Shown: piece by piece, positions 15,440 to 23,100 of the stretch
Position numbering within the stretch: the stretch's first letter is position 1
Layout of the letters: each line of letters begins with the position of its first letter
Assembly: GCA_001898225.1 (NCBI GenBank)
Contig: MKTJ01000047.1
Span: 62,001 to 126,000, forward strand
Reading direction: 5' to 3'
From: Chloroflexi bacterium 54-19
GTDB lineage: Bacteria; Chloroflexota; Chloroflexia; Chloroheliales; Chloroheliaceae
Length of the DNA stretch: 64,000 bases
Translations under genes and position numbers: made by a program
The notes under the pieces: generated by a model
Database searches by the model: none
What the model was told of the DNA's origin: nothing
Seen by the model: the letters and a program-made list of their open reading frames with translations, nothing else

Positions 15440-16576
15440 TTAAGTTGTTAGGACCTGTAAAGTTTGTTGAGCAGCAGTTTCCCAGGAGAACCGGGCGGCC
15501 TGGTTGAGGCCCTTTAGAATGAGTTCGTCACGCAAACCGGGCTGAGTTAGCAGCCGCCGGAGTTGCGAGTGTAAAGCCAGGGTGTCGAGGGGGTGGTGGT
15601 AGAGCGCGGCTTCTCCCGCCACTTCCGGCAGGCTGCTGGTGTTCGAGCAGACCACCGGGCAGCCGCAGGCCAGCGCTTCCAGCACCGGCATCCCAAATCC
15701 TTCATAGAGCGAAGGGAAGACAAAGGCTTCCGCCGCGCTCAAAAGCACCGGCAAATCGGCATCTTCCACGTAACCGGGCAGGATTACCCGCCCCGGAAAT
15801 CTGGCCTGTAGTTCGGCAGCGCGCTCCACGATAGGCTGGCTCAACCAGCCGGGCTTACCCGCCAGGACCAGTTGCAAATCGCTAAACTCCGGCTCGGCGG
15901 CCAGCCCGGCCCAGGCTTCGAGCAAACGGTAAAGATTCTTGCGCGGCTGGATGGTGCCGACATAAAACAAAAACCGGCCCGGTTTAATCCCGTACCGTTC
16001 GCGGGCGTTGGCTTTAGCGGTTTCGCCGGTCTGCGGGAAGAAGCGCTGGCGGTCGTAACCGTGATATATTACCTCAATTTTGGACGGTTTGACATCGTAA
16101 TGGCGGACCAGGTCGTTTTTGGTGGCCTGGCTGATAGCGATAACCCGCCGGGCCAGGGTCGCGCTGTAGCGGGTAGACAAGTCGAGATAGCGCCGGGAGC
16201 GGGTGGTGTGCGCCTGGGGATAGTAGAGATAGCCGAGGTCGTGAATCGTGACGACCGAACGGGCCGGGTGGATTGGTGGCAGGACATGGGCCGGGACAAA
16301 CAGGACGCCGGGCCGGTGCAGCAGCATCTCCCGGCTCAGCCGCAGGTGGGTCCAGAGGCGCGGAAACGGGATAATCCTTAACCGGGCCGAGGCGGGTAAA
16401 CCCAGGCTTGCCAGGACATTGTCGGCGGGTGGTTGGTTGAAATAGAGGGTCAGGTGGTGCGGCGTCGTGGGTTGAGCCAGGGTTCCGGCCAATCCCCGGA
16501 TGATTTCGAAAGCATAATTTTCGGTCCCGGTGCGCTGGGCGACGGCTAACCGGCTGGCGTCAATTCCAATTTCCAT
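15440..16576 (-). CDS. GT4 family glycosyltransferase (mannosyltransferase-like)
   Basis: A 378-residue GT-B enzyme. The N-terminal domain starts MEIGIDASRLAVAQRTGTEN. A middle block, VIYHGYDRQRFF, precedes the C-terminal donor domain FLFYVGTIQPRKNLYRLLEA. The GT4 donor motif is VFPSLYEGFGMPVLEALACG with the E-x7-E arrangement. It resembles the mannosyl/rhamnosyltransferases of polysaccharide gene clusters. It is the second gene of a two-gene leftward operon, 2 bp after the DUF4126 gene, an odd pairing that suggests a shared membrane-envelope role. No membrane segment is present. Confidence 0.85.
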   Translation of the reverse strand: MEIGIDASRLAVAQRTGTENYAFEIIRGLAGTLAQPTTPHHLTLYFNQPPADNVLASLGLPASARLRIIPFPRLWTHLRLSREMLLHRPGVLFVPAHVLPPIHPARSVVTIHDLGYLYYPQAHTTRSRRYLDLSTRYSATLARRVIAISQATKNDLVRHYDVKPSKIEVIYHGYDRQRFFPQTGETAKANARERYGIKPGRFLFYVGTIQPRKNLYRLLEAWAGLAAEPEFSDLQLVLAGKPGWLSQPIVERAAELQARFPGRVILPGYVEDADLPVLLSAAEAFVFPSLYEGFGMPVLEALACGCPVVCSNTSSLPEVAGEAALYHHPLDTLALHSQLRRLLTQPGLRDELILKGLNQAARFSWETAAQQTLQVLTT

Positions 16577-16578
16577 CC

Positions 16579-17163
16579 TTATTTAAGGGTCGTGGCAATC
16601 CCGGCGGGGGTGCGGCGGCGCAGCGAGAAGACCAGGGCGACCATGCCCAGGAGGACCAGGATAGACAGAATGCCGCCGACCACCCCGGCCAATACGGTCA
16701 GGACGGCCAGGGCGACCGATATAATATTTTCCCCGGTACTGATGAGCGGTTCGAAGACGCTGGCGGTCCGGCTCGAAGCGGCGATGGCCGGGCGCAGCAT
16801 ATTTTTCACCAGGAAAGTCAGTTCGGCCAGGACCAGGCCAAGCAAGAAACTGATGCCGCTATCAATCGCGGTCGGTGGTACAATCGCCGCGAAGGCAATC
16901 GCCCCGGCCAGGGGCCGGATAACATAGTTGGCATAGGTATAAAGTTTTTCAATCTGGGGGAATTTGTCGGCGAAAATATCGACCCCGACCAGCACGGCCA
17001 GCACGACCAGCGCCCCGACGGTTCCCAGGAAATTGTAAGGGGCAGACAAGGGTAATTTACCGCCCAAGCCGACCACGCTAATCACTACCAGCGGCAGGTA
17101 CGGTTTGATGCCACAGGGAATCGCTACGCCACACCCGGCCAAAAACTTTACTAAGAAGTCCAA
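16579..17163 (-). CDS. DUF4126-family integral membrane protein
   Basis: A 194-residue protein with about five hydrophobic helices. It begins LVKFLAGCGVAIPCGIKPYL and continues through an FLGTVGALVVLAVLVGVDIF helix and a C-terminal pair ending VFSLRRRTPAGIATTLK. The pattern, including the I-K-P-Y-L-P-L start and an AxVxPTAIDSGIS loop, matches DUF4126 membrane proteins of unknown function. The start is TTG 17163 with AAAGGA upstream. A strong leftward promoter is at 17206-17234, and the GT4 gene follows after 2 bp. Confidence 0.75.
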   Translation of the reverse strand: MDFLVKFLAGCGVAIPCGIKPYLPLVVISVVGLGGKLPLSAPYNFLGTVGALVVLAVLVGVDIFADKFPQIEKLYTYANYVIRPLAGAIAFAAIVPPTAIDSGISFLLGLVLAELTFLVKNMLRPAIAASSRTASVFEPLISTGENIISVALAVLTVLAGVVGGILSILVLLGMVALVFSLRRRTPAGIATTLK

Positions 17164-17205
17164 AACGAAAAAATCCTTTCAAATGCACCAGCTTTTATCG
17201 TGCAG

Positions 17206-17234
17206 ATGATAACAAAGGCCGGGCCCCTCGTCAA
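17206..17234 (-). promoter_or_regulatory. Sigma70-type promoter of the DUF4126/GT4 operon
   Basis: Leftward TTGACG (17229-17234), 17-bp spacer, TATCAT (17206-17211) preceded by TGT. It lies about 43 bp before the TTG start. Confidence 0.65.
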
Positions 17235-17281
17235 ACTATTTTAATAGCTGGCACCCTGGAAAAGCGGTGAGATTATAAAAT

Positions 17282-17324
17282 GAAAAGACCGTTTCTTTAG
17301 CTAAAGAAACGGTCAGCTTTTTTC
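17282..17324 (-). terminator. Bidirectional terminator built on a perfect 28-bp palindrome
   Basis: A perfect palindrome spans 17287-17314 (14 bp each arm, centre TAGCTA). It is flanked by AAAA on the left and AGCTTTTTTC on the right, so it can act in either direction. It lies downstream of the leftward SWIM gene (stop 17339). Confidence 0.75.
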
Positions 17325-17338
17325 AGGAAAGGTGCGAG

Positions 17339-17629
17339 TTAGCTCAGGGCCGGAACTTGTTTGTCTGCTACAAGTTCGACGTGCTGGCTGCGGGAGTCTT
17401 CGTCAAGCATATCATGGAGGATGCGTTGCATCGCCATGACGTGGGAGCAAGTTTCAAAGCCGGTGGCAAAGGTGTGGCAAGTGCAGTGCCAGTTGGAGTC
17501 TTTGAGCGTTACAGTGTAGTTGTCGTGATTACCTCGGAACTCAACCTGAGCTGTCTGGAAGTGGATGCGGCCAGGTTCCTCCTGGTACCGTTTGGCTTTC
17601 TCGATCTTTCCGTATAAGCTGCTGTTCAT
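17339..17629 (-). CDS. Small SWIM zinc-finger protein
   Basis: A 96-residue protein whose centre is a SWIM finger: WHCTCHTFATGFETCSHVMA, i.e. C-x-C-x(n)-C-x-H. Before it come strands IHFQTAQVEFRGNHDNYTVT, as usual for SWIM domains. SWIM domains bind DNA or protein partners; they normally form part of larger ATPases, transposases or SWIM proteins. Here the domain stands almost alone, with a short acidic tail. Start ATG 17629 has GAAGGAGG upstream. The nearest strong promoter reading into it is about 390 bp upstream, so it may have a long leader. Confidence 0.75.
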   Translation of the reverse strand: MNSSLYGKIEKAKRYQEEPGRIHFQTAQVEFRGNHDNYTVTLKDSNWHCTCHTFATGFETCSHVMAMQRILHDMLDEDSRSQHVELVADKQVPALS

Positions 17630-17639
17630 ATTAAGCCTC

Positions 17640-17690
17640 CTTCGGATAACTTCACATTCCTGGAGAAGTTACTCCCCAGGTCTACCGGTC
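17640..17690 (-). promoter_or_regulatory. Leader hairpin directly before the SWIM gene
   Basis: On the leftward transcript CCUGG (17676-17680) and CCAGG (17659-17663), with adjacent pairs, form a hairpin just before the GAAGGAGG ribosome site. It could affect translation start; nothing more can be said. Confidence 0.35.
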
Positions 17691-17769
17691 GGACCCTCAA
17701 GCGCCATGCTTGGGTGGGCGCGAACGGCTAAACGGTATAAGACAAACCCTGCTGCAAATGAGTTTAAAA

Positions 17770-18016
17770 CAAAACGGCACAGGGCCATTTTCTGTCACCT
17801 GTGCCACATTTTAGTTTTTTCGGGCCGCCGAAAACGGTTTTTCCCTCGCCAATATCCCGCACACCGGGCCGCACCGCAGTTGTCACCGGAGCGACCCTGC
17901 TGGTTTTCCCTGCTTTATCCGCGTGAATTGGGGTTGTCCTCAAGCTTCACCCTCCCATTGAACCGGGCTTTTAACTAAAATGCCCTGCGTCCTAAACTCT
18001 AGCAGAAGTAGAATTT
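17770..18016 (-). ncRNA. Candidate small RNA or long leader upstream of the SWIM gene
   Basis: A canonical leftward promoter (18023-18051) begins a stretch of about 250 nt with no convincing reading frame. It ends at an 8-bp hairpin, GGCACAGG (17783-17776 region) with CCTGTGCC (17798-17805), followed on the leftward strand by GTTTTGTTTT. Promoter plus intrinsic-terminator-like end is what a free small RNA looks like. Alternatively it is an attenuated leader of the SWIM gene at 17629. It does not contain the conserved cores of RNase P RNA, tmRNA, SRP RNA or the common riboswitches that I could check by eye. Confidence 0.4.
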
Positions 18017-18022
18017 CCTTCG

Positions 18023-18051
18023 ATTATAGATGTGTTAAGGGGTCTAGTCAA
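18023..18051 (-). promoter_or_regulatory. Strong sigma70-type promoter with no gene directly behind it
   Basis: Leftward TTGACT (18046-18051), exactly 17 bp, TATAAT (18023-18028). Upstream of the -35 lies an inverted repeat TTTTCAC/GTGAAAA (18061-18067 and 18075-18081) that could be an operator. Confidence 0.65.
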
Positions 18052-18340
18052 GTAGAAGTTTTTTCACCAGGGGTGTGAAAACGTTAACCAGGGGCGATTT
18101 TTCAGGCTCCGCCAATGCTGGTCTGAGTTCAAAATAACCTCAAAATTTAGTTTGAAACCGAGAATTCTTAGAAAGAAATGAAAAGCAGTATTTTTTGTAA
18201 TGTTGTTCGTAAGCTTGATTTGTTAGACTTGAATACAGTTGATGCAAAGACGTGCGTTCTATTTACGTGTAAGCAACGTCTCACTATTTCGTCGTAGTAA
18301 CACTGCACCATTAATTCAAAGAAACGTCTAGCTCGCATTA

Positions 18341-18380
18341 TTTGGATAGGAGACCCAGCCCCCCTGGGTTCCTTTCCAAA
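18341..18380 (+). repeat. 40-nt near-perfect hairpin
   Basis: TTTGGATAGGAGACCCAG (18341-18358) pairs with CTGGGTTCCTTTCCAAA (18364-18380) around a CCCCC loop, with one mismatch and one bulge. There is no T-run after it in either direction, so it is not a standard terminator. It lies 80 bp upstream of the receiver-domain gene. No protein gene was recognised in 18052-18460. Confidence 0.6.
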
Positions 18381-18460
18381 AGAAAAGATGGATGCGCGGC
18401 TGGGGAATTTTGCGGAAACTGAATTTGCACTGAGGCGAGTCATAGAAAAGGTTTTAAGAA

Positions 18461-18868
18461 TTGGCAACCTCATTACTGCCCGAAAATGCACCGGTAGTGC
18501 TGGTCATTGATAATGAACCGGCCATAGTTGAGATGCTCGAAATTCTGCTTGAAGACGATTTTAACGTTGCCACCTGCCTTAATTCAGCCACCGCGCTCCA
18601 ACAAGCTACCCAGCTTCAGCCCGATTTAATCCTGATGGACTTGATGATGCCTGCCCCCAACGGGGTCCAGGTCTTGAAATCCCTGCGCCGGACGCCGACC
18701 CTGGCCGAGGTTCCGGTTATCCTGATGACTGCCCATTCCCGGTTTAATGCCTGCGGTTTGACCGAAAGCGACCTGCCCACCCTCAATGCCACCTTCGTCC
18801 AGAAGCCTTTCGATAATTTTGAACTCCTTGAGATGATGAAGGAAATGGCGAACCGGGACATCAGATAG
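18461..18868 (+). CDS. Single-domain response regulator (CheY-like receiver)
   Basis: A 135-residue receiver domain with no output domain. VVLVIDNEPAIVEMLEILLE holds the acidic pocket, although the usual paired Asp-Asp is Asp-Asn-Glu. The phospho-acceptor Asp is in LILMDLMMP, the switch Thr/Ser site lies in VILMTAHS, and the conserved Lys is in FVQKPF. It would be phosphorylated by an unlinked histidine kinase and act through protein contacts. There is no kinase in the window. The start is TTG 18461 with AAAAGG upstream; there is no ATG before the acceptor site. A clear terminator follows at 18956. Confidence 0.85.
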   Translation: MATSLLPENAPVVLVIDNEPAIVEMLEILLEDDFNVATCLNSATALQQATQLQPDLILMDLMMPAPNGVQVLKSLRRTPTLAEVPVILMTAHSRFNACGLTESDLPTLNATFVQKPFDNFELLEMMKEMANRDIR

Positions 18869-18955
18869 CGATTGCCTTGAACGGCAGGCAGGTCTACATA
18901 ACCTATCCCACTAATTCACATTTGTGACAACAATACAAAAGCGGTTTTCCTGAAT

Positions 18956-18981
18956 AAAAGGGGGTTACCACCCCTTTTTTC
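18956..18981 (+). terminator. Intrinsic terminator after the receiver gene
   Basis: AAAAGGGG pairs with CCCCTTTT around a short loop, ending in six T (18975-18980). Confidence 0.85.
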
Positions 18982-19294
18982 GTTTATAGGGTTGATTCCC
19001 TTAAGCTTCTTACACCTTTCAGGCGTAAGTGTAGTCGAGGAATCCTGAGCAGCCGGTTACGGGTACCATTGGTATAAGCATGAATGAATGTGTTCTGGCT
19101 CAACGGACCGGAGACGCCGATGGGTGCGACCTATGGGTGCGTGTTACGCACCGAATGACAAAGAGGAAGGCGGTCGGACTGCCAGGATGGAGTGGTTGGA
19201 ATAACAAAACTAAAACTAAAACTAAACACTTCTTGACTAAAAAGGGTGGTAAAGGTAAACTCCTGCTGTTATTAATAAACGGATAAGAGTATTT
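18982..19294. other. Intergenic stretch with a small hairpin and AAAACT repeats
   Basis: It holds a 6-bp hairpin GGTGCG/CGCACC (19136-19152) and a short tandem run of AAAACT units (about 19205-19226). A 68-codon open frame starting at 19080 ends in low-complexity Lys/Leu and looks fortuitous. I see no convincing gene or promoter for the CPBP gene at 19295. Confidence 0.4.
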
Positions 19295-20350
19295 ATGAAC
19301 CCACTTGTAAGACTGATTTTTGCGGTGGTTCTCGGCATAACCTGGTTCGTAGTCAACCGGGCCTACACCGCCAATAGCCGGGTGAATAAAGAAGACCCTG
19401 CCGGAGTCGAGCAGCGCCAGTATATTACCGGGGCTTTAAGAGCCCTGGCTTTTTTTGGTCTAATCTGGTTTATCGCCAGCACCGTGGTAATTTTTGTCTT
19501 TGGCCTGGTGCTTGCCATCATCGATGCTATCGGCGGGCAGGGTTTCGGGGACGCTTTTACCGAGACTATCAACTCGGCTTCGGGTGGGGAGGGGTCGCTC
19601 AACCCGTTAAGCCTGTGGGGTGCGATTGCCACGCTCATAGCGACGGTGACGGCGGTCTGGCTCTCCCAGCGGTTCGCGCGGGGCAAGTCTATACTCGACC
19701 TCGGTCTCCGGCTTTACCGGGAATTGCCGCTCGATGCCCTGCTGGGTCTGGTGCTGGGACCGTTGCTTTTCGCGGTTATCTTCCAGCTAGAGCAATTGTT
19801 TGGCTACCTGGTGGGCAACCGGGGTCCGACCTTTAGCTGGGGCGACCTGCTCCAATATTTTGTCATTTTTGCCTGTGTGGCGATCAGCGAAGAACTGGTG
19901 GTGCGCGGCTATTTCCTCCAGGTCTTGAACGAGGTCTGGGGCGGTCAGGTCGCCATTATCGTGACCTCGCTTTTTTGGGGTTTTGCCCACCTTTTGAACC
20001 CACGCGCCACCCTCCTGGGGGCGTTCAATATCGTGGTGGCCGGGGCGCTTTTTGCCTATGCCTATTCGATGACTGGCAAGCTCTGGCTGCCGATAATTTT
20101 ACATTTTTCGTGGAACTTTGCCGAGGGCGCTATCTTTGGCTACCCGGTCAGCGGCTACCCGGTTTCGGGCGCCGTTTTCGAGCCCCTTGTCAACGGACCC
20201 CAGGAGTTAACCGGCGGGCTATTTGGGCCGGAAGGTGGTATCCTATCTTTGCTGGCGATTTTAATCGGCGGCCTGGTGCTGTACGGGTGGGATAAAATCC
20301 GGCGTCCTCCCGCTCTTAAGGATGAGCCTCCCTCAAAAAGTGGTTCTTGA
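19295..20350 (+). CDS. CPBP-family intramembrane metalloprotease
   Basis: A 351-residue polytopic protein with about eight hydrophobic helices. The C-terminal half has the CPBP (Abi/CAAX-protease-like) motifs: EELVVRGYFLQV (EExxxR), a helix with FWGFAHLLNP (FxxxH), and ILHFSWNFAEG (HxxxN-like). These residues bind zinc in the membrane. CPBP proteins process prenylated or small membrane peptides, or give immunity to bacteriocins; the substrate here is unknown. A small hairpin region with no clear promoter lies upstream. The lipase-like hydrolase follows 39 bp downstream. Confidence 0.85.
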   Translation: MNPLVRLIFAVVLGITWFVVNRAYTANSRVNKEDPAGVEQRQYITGALRALAFFGLIWFIASTVVIFVFGLVLAIIDAIGGQGFGDAFTETINSASGGEGSLNPLSLWGAIATLIATVTAVWLSQRFARGKSILDLGLRLYRELPLDALLGLVLGPLLFAVIFQLEQLFGYLVGNRGPTFSWGDLLQYFVIFACVAISEELVVRGYFLQVLNEVWGGQVAIIVTSLFWGFAHLLNPRATLLGAFNIVVAGALFAYAYSMTGKLWLPIILHFSWNFAEGAIFGYPVSGYPVSGAVFEPLVNGPQELTGGLFGPEGGILSLLAILIGGLVLYGWDKIRRPPALKDEPPSKSGS

Positions 20351-20389
20351 AGGGAGCTTGGTTTAAGCAATTTAGCTTTTGTCTAGAAA

Positions 20390-21313
20390 ATGACAGGTGG
20401 TAGAAGATTGGATAAAGGGCCCTTAACATTCGCGTCGACCGATATTAGTACCAGAGCTTATAAGCTGACCAACTCGCACGGCCAGAACTTGCATTTGCAC
20501 GGCTGGTTCGGCGCGACCCGCCCCGACAAAATAATGGTGGTCATTCACGGTATGGGCGGGCACGGTGGTTACTACGGCGACTCGCTGGCCCCTTACTTGC
20601 CGCCGACCGGTATCGCCCTTTATGCCCCGGACCTGCGCGGTCACGGCTTGAGCGAAGGACGGCGCGGCGATATTGAGACCTTCAACCATTTCCAGGACGA
20701 CGTGGCGACTGTTATCCGCTGGGTCCGCGACCGCCACCCTGATTTGCCGCTTTTCTTGCTCGGCGAAAGTATGGGAACCCCTATCGCTATCACCTACGCT
20801 GCTGGCGCCCCCGCCGACGCACAACCCGATTTCCTGGCCCTGGTCGCCTGTGTGGTCGCGCCAACCGTCAAACCGCGCCTGGACGAGATTTTTCGGACCC
20901 TTTATTATCTTGCCAGGGACCGGCGACGGACGGTTATCCCGATTACAGGCCGGGAGGAAGAAGGTATCCGCGACCTGGAATTTATCAAAGTGCTGAAAGC
21001 CGACGAGCTTTTTAATCGCAAGGTCAGCGTCCGCTTTTTGTCAAACATGTCCTTGCACATGCAGCGGGCCTCCCGGCTTTACCTGCGGTTGCGTCTCCCG
21101 GTCTTTATGGCCCAGGGCGGGCGTGACTTCACGGTCAGGCATCCTCAGACCAAAGCCTTTTTTGCCCGGATCGCCTCTACCGATAAAGAATTGCACTATT
21201 TCCCCGAAGCCTATCACGCGCTGCTCAACGACCCCGAAGCGCCCCAGGTGCGGGAGCGTCTTCTGGACTGGATGGAGCGCAAAACCGGCCAGTTCCAGGC
21301 CAAAGGTTTATAG
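20390..21313 (+). CDS. Alpha/beta hydrolase, monoacylglycerol-lipase-like
   Basis: A 307-residue serine hydrolase of the Hydrolase_4 type. The oxyanion segment is MVVIHGMGGHGGYYGD, and the nucleophile Ser is in FLLGESMGTPIAI (G-x-S-x-G). The acid Asp is in AQGGRDFTVRH and the His in FPEAYHALLNDPE. The spacing and the DLRGHGLSEGRRG loop fit bacterial monoacylglycerol lipases or lysophospholipases. No signal peptide is present. There is no good ribosome site before the ATG at 20390. Confidence 0.85.
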   Translation: MTGGRRLDKGPLTFASTDISTRAYKLTNSHGQNLHLHGWFGATRPDKIMVVIHGMGGHGGYYGDSLAPYLPPTGIALYAPDLRGHGLSEGRRGDIETFNHFQDDVATVIRWVRDRHPDLPLFLLGESMGTPIAITYAAGAPADAQPDFLALVACVVAPTVKPRLDEIFRTLYYLARDRRRTVIPITGREEEGIRDLEFIKVLKADELFNRKVSVRFLSNMSLHMQRASRLYLRLRLPVFMAQGGRDFTVRHPQTKAFFARIASTDKELHYFPEAYHALLNDPEAPQVRERLLDWMERKTGQFQAKGL

Positions 21314-21405
21314 AACCCTAATCTATTTGCGATTGATTCGAGCCTCCCAATCCTGGATAATAGCTCTGTTGTAGTAATTAAGGAATGGGAAGGGCAGGGT
21401 TTGTA

Positions 21406-23058
21406 ATGCCCCAGGCTATAAGTAAACGGGTCCGGGTAGCTCCCGGTGGCAGGGAGTGGCGCGTTCTTCCAACTATTACCAGGCCGTTGGCGCTGGTACT
21501 GGTCACGCTGCTGGCAGCGTTATTGCTGGCGGGTTGCGGCGACAGTGGGCCGGTCCTTCAACTGCCTACCAACACGTCCGGCGCCCCGATAGTACCCGCG
21601 AACAGCCCTTCCGCCCCGGCCAGTTCCGTTTCTCCGGCGACTACCACCGCGCCAACAGCTACCGGGGCCGTGGTCCCGGCTGTCCCGCCGACGGAGACCC
21701 CAACGTCTACGCCGCCCCCGGCCACCGCAACGCCCCTGCCACCAACCGGAACGCCTGTCCCAACCTCAACAGCGGCCCCGACCGTTACGACCGGACCACC
21801 CGTCACCGCCGCGCTTGCCCCGGCTAAAGTTGATGCCGCTGCCGAGCTAAAGGTTATCAAGGCGGCCTACGACGCCATCAACCAGCATTTTTACACCACA
21901 CCGGATACAGCCAACCTGGCCCAGAAGGGTTTGAACGAAGCGACAGCAGCCCTCCAGGTGACGACACTTCCAAACCCGGTCTGGACCAGCGATGCGGCGA
22001 CTAACTGGCAGTTATTCACGCTGCAATTTCAAAAGCTGGTGGCGGCGAGTTCAGTCGAACTGGCTCCCGGTGAGGTGGCGCACCGGGTGGCGAACGCTTT
22101 TGCCCTGGCGGTGGGTGACCTGCACACTTATTTTCTCGACCAGGCCCGGACCGATGTCATCAATCGCATGAGCAAGGGCGACAATTCGACCCTCGGCTTT
22201 GGCCTCTATCTGGCGCTTTACCAGAACGGTTACTATGTCACCCGGATGGTTACGGGCAGCCCGGCCCAGGTGGCGGGAGTGCAGGTGGGCGACCAACTGG
22301 TCCAGTTCGATGGCGTAAACCTGACTGCTACCAATCTTTCCCGGCTCTCAAACGGGACCGAAGGCCGCGCCTACAGCTTTGTTTTTAAGCCGCTCAACGG
22401 GGGGCCGAGCGTCACCCGCCAGATTGAATATAAACGGTACACGGTCCCGACCGTCGAATGGAAAATTCTACAAAACCACATCGGCTTTATCACGATTAAC
22501 GCTTTTCATCTCGATGTGACGAGCCGCCTCGATGCCGCGATTGCCGCCGTTAAAAACCAGGGCGCGGATAGCCTGATAATTGATTTGCGCTATAATGGGG
22601 GCGGTTATAATTTCGATGGCGTTTCGGGCCGTTTTGTCGCTAACGGTACGATCCTCGGCACTTTTACCAACCGGGGCGGTTCTTCAAAGATAAAGGCGCG
22701 TTCCGAAGGCAAGCAGGTGACCCCGCCTTTGCCGCTGGTGGTACTGATTGATAAAGGAAGCGCCTCGGCCAGCGAGGTCTTCAGCCTGGCGGTCAAGGAT
22801 TTCGGAGCCGGGACGCTGGTCGGCAATACCAGCGCCGGGGCTATCGGGACAGTGGCTTACTGGCCCCTGGGTGATGGTACGTCACTTGGCGTGACCAACT
22901 CGGTCTACGAGACGGTAAAAGGCGAGAAATTAAACGGGGTCGGGATTACGCCCGATATTGTGGTGGCCCGCAGCACCGCGGACATTTTGAACGGGCGCGA
23001 CCCTCAGCTTGATGCCGCCATCAAGGCCCTTGAAACCAAAGCGAAGGTTTCGAACTAG
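21406..23058 (+). CDS. Lipoprotein S41 peptidase with PDZ domain (CtpA-like)
   Basis: About 550 residues. ATG 21406 is preferred over 21385 because GGGAAGGGCAGGG lies at the right distance. A basic N-terminus and a long hydrophobic segment lead to the lipobox LLLAGC, so the protein is lipid-anchored outside the membrane. A Pro/Thr/Ala-rich linker of about 90 residues follows. The PDZ-like region includes STLGFGLYLALYQNGYYVTR and SPAQVAGVQVGDQLVQFDG. The S41 catalytic domain has VLIDKGSASASEVF with the Ser and VKDFGAGTLVGNTSAGAIG with the Lys of the Ser/Lys dyad. It would be a tail-specific or quality-control protease at the cell surface. Confidence 0.85.
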   Translation: MPQAISKRVRVAPGGREWRVLPTITRPLALVLVTLLAALLLAGCGDSGPVLQLPTNTSGAPIVPANSPSAPASSVSPATTTAPTATGAVVPAVPPTETPTSTPPPATATPLPPTGTPVPTSTAAPTVTTGPPVTAALAPAKVDAAAELKVIKAAYDAINQHFYTTPDTANLAQKGLNEATAALQVTTLPNPVWTSDAATNWQLFTLQFQKLVAASSVELAPGEVAHRVANAFALAVGDLHTYFLDQARTDVINRMSKGDNSTLGFGLYLALYQNGYYVTRMVTGSPAQVAGVQVGDQLVQFDGVNLTATNLSRLSNGTEGRAYSFVFKPLNGGPSVTRQIEYKRYTVPTVEWKILQNHIGFITINAFHLDVTSRLDAAIAAVKNQGADSLIIDLRYNGGGYNFDGVSGRFVANGTILGTFTNRGGSSKIKARSEGKQVTPPLPLVVLIDKGSASASEVFSLAVKDFGAGTLVGNTSAGAIGTVAYWPLGDGTSLGVTNSVYETVKGEKLNGVGITPDIVVARSTADILNGRDPQLDAAIKALETKAKVSN

Positions 23059-23100
23059 CTTCCCGGCCCCGGTTCTCAAACAGGAATATTTTAAAAAGAG

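Noticed and set aside
17770..18016. RNase P RNA, tmRNA, SRP RNA or a known riboswitch in the orphan RNA region
   Set aside because: None of their conserved core sequences was found on either strand by eye.
18168..18491. 107-codon open frame on the minus strand
   Set aside because: It contains the 40-nt hairpin, has no ribosome site and no family resemblance, and runs into the receiver gene.
19080..19286. 68-codon open frame ending in Lys/Thr/Leu repeats
   Set aside because: Low-complexity end created by the AAAACT repeats; no ribosome site.
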